The notes: generated by a model not told the origin, from the letters alone. Shown: positions 7,391 to 16,367, counted from the stretch's first letter. The stretch: DNA of 32,021 nucleotides from Planctomycetales bacterium (GCA_020427005.1 JAGQOY010000066.1:1-32021); one strand, 5' to 3'. Program-made: numbers and translations.

Positions 7391-7425
7391 AGGGCCACTC
7401 TTTTTTGAAAAGAGTGGCTCTTTTC
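7391..7425 (+). terminator. Rho-independent terminator after groEL2
   Basis: The arms GCCACTCTTTT (7394-7404) and AAAAGAGTGGC (7408-7418) pair perfectly around TTG. Three more outer pairs extend the stem to 7391 and 7421, and a run of four T follows (7421-7424). It lies 55 bases after the groEL2 stop and should end the groE transcript before dnaJ. Confidence 0.82.
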
Positions 7426-7495
7426 AAGTCCGGTGTTGCTAATAGGGCGTCCATCGGTTTTCGGTAACCCCATATCTCTTCTATTGATCGGTAGA

Positions 7496-7523
7496 ATCTC
7501 ACGCTAACAGATAATTGTGAGAT
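7496..7523. promoter_or_regulatory. Inverted repeat upstream of dnaJ, possible operator
   Basis: ATCTCAC (7496-7502) and GTGAGAT (7517-7523) are perfect 7-bp arms with a 14-base spacer, 86 bases before the dnaJ start. Layout is operator-like. It shares the 14-base spacer with the repeat after groES, but the arm sequence differs. Confidence 0.4.
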
Positions 7524-7609
7524 GTGCATGGATGGGGGTCTGAATCACGACCTTATACTCGGCAGCCATCACTGAGCCTATTAAGAAACGAAGCTAAAGT
7601 CTTGAATCG

Positions 7610-8755
7610 ATGACGGCAACTAAACGCGACTATTACGAAGTTCTGGGTGTGGGACGCACTGCCAGTCAAGATGAGCTAGCCAAAGCTTATCGCAAGCTGG
7701 CTATCAAATACCATCCGGACAGCAATCGAGACGACGAGGATGCAATCTCCAAGTTTAAGGAGGCAGCTGAGGCGTACGAGGTTCTGAGCGATCAGCAAAA
7801 ACGGGCTCGCTACGATCGATACGGACATTCCGGACTAGAAGGTGGCGGTGGCGGATTTCACGATGTGGGTGAAATTTTTGAGGCTTTCGGAGATATTTTT
7901 GGAGGGACGATTTTTGAGGATTTCTTTGGTGGACGGGGGCAGCGGGGACGAGTGCGTCGTGGGGCCGACCTGCGCTGCGATGTAACTCTTAACTTGGAAG
8001 AAGCTGCGGCAGGTGTTCGCAAAACAATTCAGCTTACCAGGCACGAGCCGTGCCATACTTGCCATGGCAGTGGCGCTGAGCCTGGTTCCACGCCCAGCGT
8101 TTGCCCACGGTGCCGAGGGCAAGGCCAGGTTGTCCAGGCAACCGGCATCTTACGAGTGCAAACCACTTGCCCGCAATGTAGAGGAAACGGCAAGGTTATT
8201 ACCTCTCCATGCAAGGGATGTGACGGCTCAGGGATGATACCCAAGGATGTGATGCTCGAAGTGGCCATCCCTCCCGGTGTCGACGATGGCATGCGAGTTC
8301 GTTTGCCTGAAGAAGGGCAGCCTAGTCCGGACGGTGGCCCAGCCGGGGATGCTTACTGTTTTATTCGTGTTCGGCCACACAAGATCTTTCGCCGTGAGGG
8401 ATCCGATCTCATTTTGCAACTGCCGCTTAGCTACTCTCAGGCCGTGCTGGGAACCCAAATTGAGATTCCGACACTCAACGGCAAGAAATCGATCGACATC
8501 CCACGCGGAACACAAAGTGGTGAAGTTTTTCAACTGCGAGGGTTGGGCATGCCTGATCCCCGTAATGGCGCCAAGGGGGATCTGTTAGTGCAAACGTACG
8601 TCGAAATCCCCAAGAAGATAAATGCTAAGCAAGAGGAATTGCTGCGCAAACTGGCAGAACAGGATGAGGAGCATGTTACTCCGCACCGCAAGTCGTTTTT
8701 TGAACGAGTCATCGATTATTTTCGAGTTGATGACGATGAATCTGCAGAAGGATAG
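7610..8755 (+). CDS. dnaJ: Chaperone protein DnaJ (type I Hsp40)
   Basis: J-domain co-chaperone, 381 residues, which delivers substrates to DnaK and stimulates its ATPase. The domains are complete: a J domain (about 6-71) with the HPD triad at residues 35-37, a Gly/Phe-rich linker (about 74-110), a zinc-binding region with four CxxCxGxG repeats (Cys148/151, 165/168, 187/190, 201/204) and the two C-terminal substrate-binding beta domains. The start is ATG. A terminator and an inverted repeat upstream suggest its own promoter. grpE follows after nine bases and is probably cotranscribed. dnaK itself is not in this window. Confidence 0.97.
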   Translation: MTATKRDYYEVLGVGRTASQDELAKAYRKLAIKYHPDSNRDDEDAISKFKEAAEAYEVLSDQQKRARYDRYGHSGLEGGGGGFHDVGEIFEAFGDIFGGTIFEDFFGGRGQRGRVRRGADLRCDVTLNLEEAAAGVRKTIQLTRHEPCHTCHGSGAEPGSTPSVCPRCRGQGQVVQATGILRVQTTCPQCRGNGKVITSPCKGCDGSGMIPKDVMLEVAIPPGVDDGMRVRLPEEGQPSPDGGPAGDAYCFIRVRPHKIFRREGSDLILQLPLSYSQAVLGTQIEIPTLNGKKSIDIPRGTQSGEVFQLRGLGMPDPRNGAKGDLLVQTYVEIPKKINAKQEELLRKLAEQDEEHVTPHRKSFFERVIDYFRVDDDESAEG

Positions 8756-8764
8756 AAACTGAAA

Positions 8765-9328
8765 ATGAACCAGGAGAACGCAACTCCAGACGCTGAAAAT
8801 GAATTGCCCGACGATGGTCAACAGGCCTATGCGGACGAAGCTTTCGCAGAACATTTATCGCCTGAGGCAGTTGAAGCGAGCGTAGACGAGCGAGTCGTCA
8901 GGGCAGAACAAGAGGTGCTTCGTGTTCGTGCTGAGATGGAGAATTTCCGCAAACGAATGCAACGCGACACAGAACAGCAGCTGCGTTATGCCAATATGCC
9001 CCTGGTTCGGGATTTGGTAGACGTAGTCGACAATTTGAATAGAGCGGTGTCTGCGGCTCAGGGAGAGGGCACAGCTAAAGATGCTCTTCTATCGGGCGTT
9101 GAAATGGTTATTTCGCAGTTCTCGGGTGTACTCAGTAAATTTGGTTGCCAGCCAATTCAGGCCCAAGGGGCTGAGTTTGACCCCAATATTCATGAAGCCA
9201 TCTCCCAAATGCCCAGTCCGGAAGTTGAATCTGGACACGTAATGCAAGAGGTTGCGGTCGGTTACATGCTGCACGATCGCGTTGTGCGTCCCAGTCAAGT
9301 TATTGTGAGCTCAGGTGCTCCCAGTTAA
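8765..9328 (+). CDS. grpE: Nucleotide exchange factor GrpE
   Basis: GrpE, 187 residues, the homodimeric nucleotide exchange factor of DnaK. An acidic, probably disordered N-terminus (about 1-40) is followed by a long coiled coil containing EVLRVRAEMENFRKRMQRD. The C-terminal beta domain holds the family signature FDPNIHEAISQ and ends GYMLHDRVVRPSQVIVS. Length is normal. It lies nine bases after dnaJ, so the two are probably translated from one message. Confidence 0.95.
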   Translation: MNQENATPDAENELPDDGQQAYADEAFAEHLSPEAVEASVDERVVRAEQEVLRVRAEMENFRKRMQRDTEQQLRYANMPLVRDLVDVVDNLNRAVSAAQGEGTAKDALLSGVEMVISQFSGVLSKFGCQPIQAQGAEFDPNIHEAISQMPSPEVESGHVMQEVAVGYMLHDRVVRPSQVIVSSGAPS

Positions 9329-9370
9329 TCGGTTAATTGTTATCGTGTATAGTCTGCGCGAGTAAACGCC

Positions 9371-9724
9371 ATGCCAACTTATGATTATGAATGCGATGCT
9401 TGTGGCCATGCTTTCGAACTTTATCAGGGCATCAATGATCCTGTGCAGAAGAAGTGTCCTGAGTGCAAGAAGCAAAAGCTGAGGCGTTTGCTAGGTACGG
9501 GGGCCGCGGTGGTCTTCAAGGGGTCCGGCTTCTATCAAACTGACTACCGTAGCGAATCCTATAGGAAAGCCAAAGCTGCGGACAAGTCGTCGGCTGGCGG
9601 TGATTCAGCTTCGTCCAAGAGTGACGGGACTAAAGGCGAAGGCGCTAAAACGGATGCATCCAAAACGGATACTTCCAAAGCCGCCACAAGTAAAAGTAGC
9701 AAAAAATCCAGCAAGGGAGACTGA
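9371..9724 (+). CDS. FmdB-family zinc-ribbon protein
   Basis: Protein of 117 residues with an N-terminal FmdB/CxxC regulatory-type zinc ribbon: YDYECDACGH (Cys8, Cys11) and KKCPECKK (Cys29, Cys32). The conserved FKGSGFYQTDYR segment follows. The second half (about 68-117) is low-complexity Lys/Ser/Thr/Ala sequence, probably disordered. The family is common and often next to chaperone or metabolism genes; its biochemical role is not established. It lies 42 bases after grpE and 63 bases before the peptidase pair, so it could belong to the same transcript. Confidence 0.88.
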   Translation: MPTYDYECDACGHAFELYQGINDPVQKKCPECKKQKLRRLLGTGAAVVFKGSGFYQTDYRSESYRKAKAADKSSAGGDSASSKSDGTKGEGAKTDASKTDTSKAATSKSSKKSSKGD

Positions 9725-9787
9725 ATTGATCCGAGAAGGTAGCGGTTTCAATTTTTAGACCCTTGAGCTTGAAACAGGGCGGCATCT

Positions 9788-11038
9788 ATGAATCAAGAAT
9801 TGCTCTTTCAGCAATTCGACAATGGGCTTGTGTTGCTAGGGGAGCACATGCCCTGGCTTCGTTCGGCAGCATTCACATTCGTTTTACCTGCCGGAACTTG
9901 TTATGAGCCAAACGGGTTGGATGGCTTAGCAGGCATAACCTGCGAAATGTCCCAGCGAGGATGTGGAGAGTACGACAGCCGCGCCTTTCTAGAACGATTA
10001 GACAGTTTGGGTGTTGAGCGGACTGGTTCCATTACCACCAATCATTGTGCCTTTAGCTGCGCTATGCCAAGCCAGGTCCTCGCGGACGTTCTGCAGTTAT
10101 ACAGTGAACTTGTGCGTCGACCGTTACTGCCTGAATCACAGTTATCTGATACGAAATTGCTTGCCATGCAGGATTTGCGCGCCCTGTATGACGAACCGTC
10201 CCATCGTTGTTTTAGTGAGCTCAAACGCTTTCGTTTTCCACTTCCATACGGACGCATCTCTCAAGGGACCAAGGAGGGGCTGCAAGCGCTGCAACTCGAA
10301 AATATTCATCAGTTTGTGCAGTCGCAGTTCACCCCACAGGGAACAATTTTGGCGGTGGCCGGAGACTTTGATTGGCAGCAAGTGTGTGATTGTGTTGCCC
10401 AGTTGCTAGGCGACTGGCAGGGGCCAAGCCCAAGTAGTCTACCGGAATTGACTTGTGTCTATGGAAGCCGGCATATTGATCATTCTTCGAATCAAATGCA
10501 TTTGGCCTTGGCCTACGATTGCGCGTCCTATGAAAGTCCAGATTATTACCAGACGCGGGCCTTGGTGGGAGTCTTGAGCGATGGCATGAGCTCACGGTTG
10601 TTTTCTGAAGTGCGTGAAAAACGTGGCTTGGTGTATTCGGTCTTCGCAACGTGCTTTTCGTTGGCTGGACAGGGCAGCGTCCTATGCTATGCCGGCACTA
10701 CAAACAATCGCGCCGAAGAGACTCTGCAAGTTCTGATTGAAACGATCCGATCCTTGGGGCAAGGCGTTACCGAAGATGAACTGGAGCGATTGAAGAATCG
10801 AATCAAGAGTTCACTCGTGTTTGAGCAGGAGTCGTCGGCCGCTCGAAGTGGTCAAATTGCCAGCGATTGGTTTTACTTAGGGCGCGTGCCGAGTCGTGAC
10901 GAAGTTTGTAGGAAAGTCGATGAACTGACCTGCGAGGGATTGTTGGAGCATTTCCTTCAAATACCGCCAAACAATTTTTCTTTGGTATCGGTCGGATCGC
11001 TGCCCATGGAGTTAGAACGTGGAATTGCTGACTTATAA
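9788..11038 (+). CDS. M16 peptidase-like subunit lacking zinc site
   Basis: M16 (pitrilysin/MPP-like) protein, 416 residues. The N-terminal domain aligns with the family (FTFVLPAGTCYEPNGLDGLAG), but where active members have HFLEH it reads GITCE, so it cannot bind the catalytic zinc. The C-terminal half keeps the conserved DGMSSRLFSEVREKRGLVYS, which carries the Arg and Tyr that bind substrate. This matches the substrate-binding partner in two-subunit bacterial M16B peptidases. The next gene, with the zinc site, overlaps it by 20 bases, so the two are almost surely coupled and form a heterodimer. There is no signal peptide, so it is presumably cytoplasmic. Start is ATG. Confidence 0.9.
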   Translation: MNQELLFQQFDNGLVLLGEHMPWLRSAAFTFVLPAGTCYEPNGLDGLAGITCEMSQRGCGEYDSRAFLERLDSLGVERTGSITTNHCAFSCAMPSQVLADVLQLYSELVRRPLLPESQLSDTKLLAMQDLRALYDEPSHRCFSELKRFRFPLPYGRISQGTKEGLQALQLENIHQFVQSQFTPQGTILAVAGDFDWQQVCDCVAQLLGDWQGPSPSSLPELTCVYGSRHIDHSSNQMHLALAYDCASYESPDYYQTRALVGVLSDGMSSRLFSEVREKRGLVYSVFATCFSLAGQGSVLCYAGTTNNRAEETLQVLIETIRSLGQGVTEDELERLKNRIKSSLVFEQESSAARSGQIASDWFYLGRVPSRDEVCRKVDELTCEGLLEHFLQIPPNNFSLVSVGSLPMELERGIADL

Positions 11039-12251
11039 GACCGACAAATGTCCTGAAATCGTCGTGCTAAATGACCCCGAAGCCTTTACGCTATCGGTTG
11101 GCTGGTTTGTGAGGACTGGGGCTCGCGATGAATCAAATGAAGTTGCCGGGGTTAGCCACTTTTTGGAGCACATGGTATTCAAGGGAACTCCCAGGCGAAG
11201 TGCTGAAGATGTTAATAGAGAGCTAGATCATCTTGGGGCCCAATCCAATGCATATACGTCGGAAGATTCTACGGTCTTCTATGCTTCCGTGTTACCAGAA
11301 TGCCAGACACAGGCAGTCGATTTGCTAACCGACCTTATGCAACCGTTGCTCAATGAGGAGGATTTTGAAACCGAACGACAGGTGATTTTGGAAGAGATTG
11401 CCATGTACGACGATCAGCCGCCGTACGGTGCATTTGAGCGTGCTATGGAATTGTTTTTTGGAAGCCATCCTTTAGCAACGCGAGTTCTGGGAAGTACCGA
11501 ATCGGTAAGTGATTTGAGCGTACAGCAAATGCGTGAGTATCACTCATTGAGATACTCTGTGGACAACATGTTTTTGTGCGCCAGCGGCAAAGTCGATTTT
11601 GCAAGGCTCATCGAGGATGTGGAGCGATTAACCGTGGATTGGCCGTCTCTTGTCACGCCGCCGAGAAAGCTAAGCGTGCCTGGATTTGGGCAAGTTGAGG
11701 AAGAAATCGAACGAGAATCAACTTACCAGCACTACGCAATCCAGTTGTGGCCAGGTCTAAGCGTGAATGACGCGCGACGGTATGCATTGCGACTGCTTTG
11801 TTCTGCACTAGCGGATGATTCTGGCAGCCGGTTGTTCTGGGAATTGATAGATACTGGAAAGGCCGAAACGGCCAGCTTGTGGCCACAGATGTTTGAGGAG
11901 TGCGGTTGCTTGATAGGTTACCTTTGTTGTGCGCCCGAGGATGCAGCTGAAAATCAGGCTGTTTGGGAACGAGTAATAGAGACCGCGCTAAAGGAAGGGG
12001 TCACGCAAAAGGAACTGGACTTGGCGCGTAACAAAATAACGGCCAGCCTCATATTGTCGGACGAACGGCCCAGCAATCGCATGTTCGCCTTAGGTCAGTC
12101 CTGGTTGAATCGTCGCGCCTACGAGCCACTGGATGTTGTGTTATCGCGCTATATGGCTGTAACGCTTGATGATCTGCGAGAAGTCGCCGACCAAACCCTA
12201 TCCGGCTCTCCCACCAGCGTGAGAGTGATCGGTCAAGTCGAGCCCTCATAG
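11019..12251 (+). CDS. M16 zinc peptidase, catalytic subunit
   Basis: M16 metallopeptidase, 410 residues. The inverted zinc motif HFLEH is at 47-51, with the third ligand in ERQVILEEIAMY (Glu125 or Glu126). This is the catalytic half of the pair. Its C-terminal half has a weakened Arg/Tyr motif (DDSGSRLFWELIDTGKAETA, no clear Tyr), complementing the upstream subunit that keeps it. Start is GTG at 11019, inside the end of the upstream gene, and no good in-frame start follows closely. Substrates are unknown; related enzymes degrade peptides or process precursors. Confidence 0.92.
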   Translation: MELLTYKTDKCPEIVVLNDPEAFTLSVGWFVRTGARDESNEVAGVSHFLEHMVFKGTPRRSAEDVNRELDHLGAQSNAYTSEDSTVFYASVLPECQTQAVDLLTDLMQPLLNEEDFETERQVILEEIAMYDDQPPYGAFERAMELFFGSHPLATRVLGSTESVSDLSVQQMREYHSLRYSVDNMFLCASGKVDFARLIEDVERLTVDWPSLVTPPRKLSVPGFGQVEEEIERESTYQHYAIQLWPGLSVNDARRYALRLLCSALADDSGSRLFWELIDTGKAETASLWPQMFEECGCLIGYLCCAPEDAAENQAVWERVIETALKEGVTQKELDLARNKITASLILSDERPSNRMFALGQSWLNRRAYEPLDVVLSRYMAVTLDDLREVADQTLSGSPTSVRVIGQVEPS

Positions 12252-12315
12252 CGTCGTCCCTCTCCCCTGGAGAATCCGTTCGGGAGGAAGGCTGGTCTCT
12301 CCAACTGAGAATTGA

Positions 12316-12334
12316 CCGTTCCCCTTTAGAACGG
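12316..12334. terminator. Weak hairpin between convergent genes
   Basis: CCGTTC (12316-12321) and GAACGG (12329-12334) form a 6-bp stem with a seven-base loop, between the end of the peptidase pair and the end of the minus-strand gene. There is no T-tract. It may be a weak bidirectional terminator. Confidence 0.3.
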
Positions 12335-12405
12335 AGTTTGCTGATTGGAAAGAGCTTGGAAACGACAGGTGCGCCCCCATTGGGTGACGCCCTATTGCGC
12401 CCTGG

Positions 12406-13875
12406 TCAGTACAAGAAATTAGTGCGCAGGCGGACGAGCTGTTGTAGGACTGGTTTCGCTTTTCCGCTGTTGTCCCAGAGACCTGTTACGGGATGGGTCT
12501 GATTTGCAGTTTGAGTTAGTTGATTCCAAATGACTGCATGCACAGACGGCTTAGCGAAGATGAGGGGAAGCAACGTTTCAGGTCGCACGATGCCGGTGGC
12601 TCGTACATGTGTTTGCCAAGTATTAACGTGATCTTCATAAGACGTTGTGGCCTGCACGTCGGTAGCAGTCGTTAAGGATACGAGTAACGGCAGGCCGAGC
12701 ATGGCCCAGCGATCTATAAGGCGGCTGATTTCCACGGGGTCACGAGGCAGCGAGCCTTGGGGAAATTGACAGAAGTTCAAGTCTAAGGCGATCCCGCTCA
12801 GTCCTAGGTCGGCCCGTATCAGAGCATCTGCAAAATGGATCGGTGAAATTCCGTTTTCCTGATTCCTGAGGAATTCACTCCAAGGCTGATCAATAGTTAA
12901 CAGAACCGGAGTGCGCTCGTCTGCATTTCGAACCGTCTCAATCAACGAAACGGCCATCCGCAACACATCTTCGTCGTTCCAATCCATTTCACTCGGGAGA
13001 TTTAAGCCCGCTGCACAATTCCAAATGTGGACCCGTCCACGGTAACGTTGGACAATACTTTGTACATGCTGACAGGCGATTCGGCGAATGTTGTCAAAAT
13101 CTCTTTCAAGTAACACCATCCACTTTGGTAGCCCGCCGCTCCGAAAATTGGCTAATGGGCCCACGCAGACTCTTTTTCCGCGTTGAATGCTCCATTCAAT
13201 CTGATTGTCGATCGCACCAAATTCCCGACGGCCTGAGTTACCTTCCACGATTGCCAAGTCTGCTGGCACAGATATCAAGTTGAAGGCTCTATCGAGAGCT
13301 GCGGTGGCAGTGGAGGGGTCAAAATCCGCAGCTAGGTGGGCACCGCTGAGTGTAGCTAGAGTCCCTTCATTCTGTTTGCGGACCTCTAAGGCTTGTAAAC
13401 TGTAGGTCTCACACAGCTGTATAATGGCCTCGATCGAAGCATCGATGCTCTGTTGGGCCAGTGAGTTCTTTTCCTCTGGGGACTTGGCAGCCAGCGAGCT
13501 TAGAAATGTATTGAGTGCTCGATTGGCGAGTTGAAGGAAATTGTCGGATAATTTTAGGCCTGCACGTTGCCACTCTTCCGTTTGATTCTTCAGTCGAAAC
13601 ACGGTACCGCGGGCTAATTCTACAACTAGGTTGTAAGGAGAATCGCTCAACCTCAAGCTGGTAGTGGTGAGGCAAAGGTTACCCGCCGATTTCGTGGGCC
13701 AGGTAATGTTCAGCTTGCCTGACTCCTCAATGTTGCGGCGGATGCTAAACTGGTCTCCTGTCAATTGATGAAAACATCGCCAAGGAATACCCTCCAAACC
13801 TGTAATGTAGGTTGAATTCCAAATTCGCCCATCAATCGAGCTAGTTTCGGGGAACTCGAAATTCAGGTTTGCCAT
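12406..13875 (-). CDS. GH10 xylanase-like protein, catalytic residues lost
   Basis: Protein of 489 residues. The region from about 198 to 420 resembles a GH10 endo-1,4-beta-xylanase TIM barrel: QIEWSIQRGKRVCVGPL followed by LPKWM echoes the GH10 step ending in GHxLxW...PxW, and YRGRVHIWNCAAGLN aligns with YxGkvxxWDVVNE. There the acid/base glutamate is missing. The nucleophile motif (ITELD) appears replaced by LLVSLTTATD. The N-terminal 180 residues contain beta-rich sequence and a helical segment that I do not recognise. There is no signal peptide, so a secreted xylanase role is unlikely. It may be a non-catalytic carbohydrate-binding protein or an altered enzyme. The start ATG lies 134 bases from the divergent purC start. 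The GH10 relationship is moderately sure. Confidence 0.75.
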   Translation of the reverse strand: MANLNFEFPETSSIDGRIWNSTYITGLEGIPWRCFHQLTGDQFSIRRNIEESGKLNITWPTKSAGNLCLTTTSLRLSDSPYNLVVELARGTVFRLKNQTEEWQRAGLKLSDNFLQLANRALNTFLSSLAAKSPEEKNSLAQQSIDASIEAIIQLCETYSLQALEVRKQNEGTLATLSGAHLAADFDPSTATAALDRAFNLISVPADLAIVEGNSGRREFGAIDNQIEWSIQRGKRVCVGPLANFRSGGLPKWMVLLERDFDNIRRIACQHVQSIVQRYRGRVHIWNCAAGLNLPSEMDWNDEDVLRMAVSLIETVRNADERTPVLLTIDQPWSEFLRNQENGISPIHFADALIRADLGLSGIALDLNFCQFPQGSLPRDPVEISRLIDRWAMLGLPLLVSLTTATDVQATTSYEDHVNTWQTHVRATGIVRPETLLPLIFAKPSVHAVIWNQLTQTANQTHPVTGLWDNSGKAKPVLQQLVRLRTNFLY

Positions 13876-14009
13876 TGTTGGGAAACTTTCGAGTTAGCTT
13901 TCGGGTAGTTGAAAAGAGCTAAATAATAGAGGGGTATCATCCTACCTATCGCCTCACATGGCAGTTGGCGCACAGAATATCGTCAAAAGTTTGTATCAGG
14001 AAATATTGC

Positions 14010-14894
14010 ATGGATTTGTCGATCCCATTGCTAGAAACCGACTTGCCGTATCCTCGCCGCCAAGGCAAGGTGCGGGATGTTTATGATCTGGGGAACGATC
14101 TACTGATTATCAGCTCTGATCGGATTAGCGCTTTTGACTGGATTCTACCAACACCCATTCCAAGTAAAGGAATTCTATTAACACAGCTCAGCAAGTTCTG
14201 GTTCGACCATTTGAGCGTAGAGCACCATTTTGTCTCAGATCAGTTGCCCGAATCAATACCCGTCAGTCACGAAGAACGAAGTCGCTTAGAGGGCCGGGTG
14301 ATGCTCACTCGCAAAGCTCAAGTGATACCGTTTGAATGTGTTGTGAGAGGGTACTTGGAAGGTTCCGGCTGGACCGAGTATCAACAATCGGGGCAAGTCT
14401 GCGGAGTGGCTTTGCCCCCCGGATTGCGACAGTGCGATCGGCTGCCAGAACCAATCTTTACTCCGGCGACCAAGGCCGAGTCGGGTCACGACGAAAACGT
14501 CACGTTCGATTATATGGCAAGCAAACTTGGCAGTGAGCTGGCACAATTGCTCAGAGATAGGAGCTTGGAGGTTTACCGGCAGGCCAGCCAGTGGGCGAGC
14601 CCGCGCGGTATTATCGTTGCGGATACCAAGTTCGAATGGGGATTCTACAATGGTCGGGTTATCTTGATAGACGAAGTTTTGACACCTGATAGCAGTCGTT
14701 TTTGGCCCGCCGACAAATACGCTCCGGGCCATAGCCAACCATCATTCGACAAGCAATTCGTACGCGAATGGTTGATGCAGTGTGGGTGGGATCGCAATAG
14801 TCCCCCCCCCGCACTGCCGCAGAATATTGTCGACGCGACTCGCCAAAAATATTGGGACGTATATTCCCAAATTACCGGCGACACTTTGGAATAG
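14010..14894 (+). CDS. purC: SAICAR synthetase PurC
   Basis: Phosphoribosylaminoimidazole-succinocarboxamide synthase, 294 residues, the step of purine synthesis that joins aspartate to CAIR using ATP. The family start RRQGKVRDVYDLGNDLLIISSDRISAFD is clear, as are VVRGYLEGSGW, the later signature ADTKFEWG and LIDEVLTPDSSRFW. Length and architecture resemble the longer yeast Ade1-like type. I chose ATG 14010, with AGGA about eight bases upstream, over a TTG at 13965 that adds 15 unconserved residues. A run of nine C (14802-14810) lies near the 3' end and encodes Pro-Pro-Pro. Confidence 0.95.
   Translation: MDLSIPLLETDLPYPRRQGKVRDVYDLGNDLLIISSDRISAFDWILPTPIPSKGILLTQLSKFWFDHLSVEHHFVSDQLPESIPVSHEERSRLEGRVMLTRKAQVIPFECVVRGYLEGSGWTEYQQSGQVCGVALPPGLRQCDRLPEPIFTPATKAESGHDENVTFDYMASKLGSELAQLLRDRSLEVYRQASQWASPRGIIVADTKFEWGFYNGRVILIDEVLTPDSSRFWPADKYAPGHSQPSFDKQFVREWLMQCGWDRNSPPPALPQNIVDATRQKYWDVYSQITGDTLE
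14802..14810 (+). repeat. C9 homopolymer inside purC
   Basis: Nine consecutive C residues about 84 bases before the purC stop. A slip would replace the last 28 or so residues. It may be stable or a mutational hotspot, and it is also a place where a sequencing error would matter, although the frame downstream is intact here. Confidence 0.7.
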
Positions 14895-14953
14895 GGATTC
14901 TTCAAAATCGGCGTTTGCTTACTTGCTTGTACTACAGCTTTGGATTACTGAAC

Positions 14954-16216
14954 TTGAGCCCCAATTCCGATCAAGCCCCAAAAGACACGCAGCCTACCAA
15001 AACGCCGAGGCAGGCTACGATTATTTTCATCTTCATCACGGTGGTGCTCGATGTGTTGTCATTGGGAGTTATTATTCCCGTATTGCCAAAGTTGATTGAA
15101 GAAGAGTTTTTGAATGGAGATACCGCGCGAGCAGCGCTTTATACCGGATATTTTGGAACGACTTGGGCGGCCATGCAATTTCTTTTTTCGCCGCTACTTG
15201 GGGCTCTTTCGGATCGATTCGGTAGACGCAAGGTCATCCTGATATCCTGTCTAGGTTTGGGATTAGATTACATTCTGATGGCTTTGGCTCCGAACCTTAC
15301 TTGGTTGTTTGTTGGACGCGTGCTTTCGGGTATTACTGCCGCCAGTTTTGCCACGGCAAGTGCGTATATTGCGGACGTAACACCTCCCGAAAAACGTGCC
15401 GGTAGTTTTGGAATGATTGGTGCAGCGTGGGGGATTGGATTTGTTATCGGTCCAGCACTCGGAGGTTATCTAGGAGCGGTAGATCTGCGTCTGCCGTTCT
15501 GGGCGGCCGCTGCCTTGACGTTGATCAATGTTGTCTACGGATTTTTTATTTTGCCCGAATCGCTGCCGTTGGAGGATCGTTCCAAATTCTCGTGGAGAAA
15601 GGCTAATCCAGGCGGCTCACTCAAATTACTCCGCTCTCATCCAGAATTGCTTGGACTGGCTAGCATCTTGCTGCTCTATCAATTGGCGCATCAGGTCTAT
15701 CCCAGCGTATTTGTGCTGTTTGCTGGGCACCGTTTTTCGTGGGGCACGGAACGAGTGGGACTTTTTCTCATGGTCGTCGGAATTGTTGGCGTCATCATGC
15801 AGGGATATGTCGTGCGGCGAACTTCCGGATTTCTCGGCGAACGGCGAATGTTGCATGTTGCATTATTATTTGGGGCCGCAGGCTACCTACTGTACGCATT
15901 CATCGATAGCGGTCGCTGGATTTGGATTGCAATACCCGTGTTCGCACTCGTCGGTTTCTTTTCACCGGCTATCCAAGGATTAATGACCAAGCGAGTCGGT
16001 CGCGACGAACAGGGACAATTGCAAGGCGCTAACAGTTCGTTGATGGGTATTGCCGGTATGCTAGGTCCCGTCATTTTTACCAGGATTTTTTATGCTGGAA
16101 TCAATGAAAACAGCGACTACCAAATGCCTGGGGCTCCCTTCGTATTGGCGGCCGGACTCCATGTGGTTGGCATCATCTTGTCGTTCTTTGTTCTGAGTCG
16201 CGGTCCTCGTGAATAG
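14954..16216 (+). CDS. MFS transporter, TetA-like drug/proton antiporter
   Basis: Major facilitator with about 12 membrane segments, roughly 420 residues. The N-terminal LDVLSLGVIIPVLPKL matches the motif of TetA-type 12-segment drug:H+ antiporters, and motif A, GALSDRFGRRKV, follows segment 2. GPALGGYLG fits motif C. Substrate cannot be told from sequence; many chromosomal relatives are not tetracycline pumps. The frame is open back to a TTG at 14852 inside purC, but residues before SPNSDQAP look unlike this family. I prefer TTG 14954, 60 bases after the purC stop, although no strong Shine-Dalgarno decides it. Probably cotranscribed with purC. Confidence 0.9.
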   Translation: MSPNSDQAPKDTQPTKTPRQATIIFIFITVVLDVLSLGVIIPVLPKLIEEEFLNGDTARAALYTGYFGTTWAAMQFLFSPLLGALSDRFGRRKVILISCLGLGLDYILMALAPNLTWLFVGRVLSGITAASFATASAYIADVTPPEKRAGSFGMIGAAWGIGFVIGPALGGYLGAVDLRLPFWAAAALTLINVVYGFFILPESLPLEDRSKFSWRKANPGGSLKLLRSHPELLGLASILLLYQLAHQVYPSVFVLFAGHRFSWGTERVGLFLMVVGIVGVIMQGYVVRRTSGFLGERRMLHVALLFGAAGYLLYAFIDSGRWIWIAIPVFALVGFFSPAIQGLMTKRVGRDEQGQLQGANSSLMGIAGMLGPVIFTRIFYAGINENSDYQMPGAPFVLAAGLHVVGIILSFFVLSRGPRE

Positions 16217-16367
16217 GGTGGATCGTGCAAGTTGCCAGAGGGTTTAGGGCAACATACCAAGCGGCCTTGACCGTACGCGCTTCAGCGAGTTGATCCCGGA
16301 ACATGGTCAGTAGATGGGGGTTAGAACTGCCAGTTGCTACGTTTTACGAAATTCCGGGAGTTTTAAT

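Noticed and set aside
14852..14953. Extended N-terminus of the MFS transporter overlapping purC
   Set aside because: The extra 34 residues read from TTG inside purC are unlike the family N-terminus, while SPNSDQAP leads naturally into the first membrane segment.
15528..15983. A 151-residue Ser/Cys-rich plus-strand ORF inside the transporter gene
   Set aside because: It is an out-of-frame shadow of the MFS gene; its composition is typical of wrong-frame translation.
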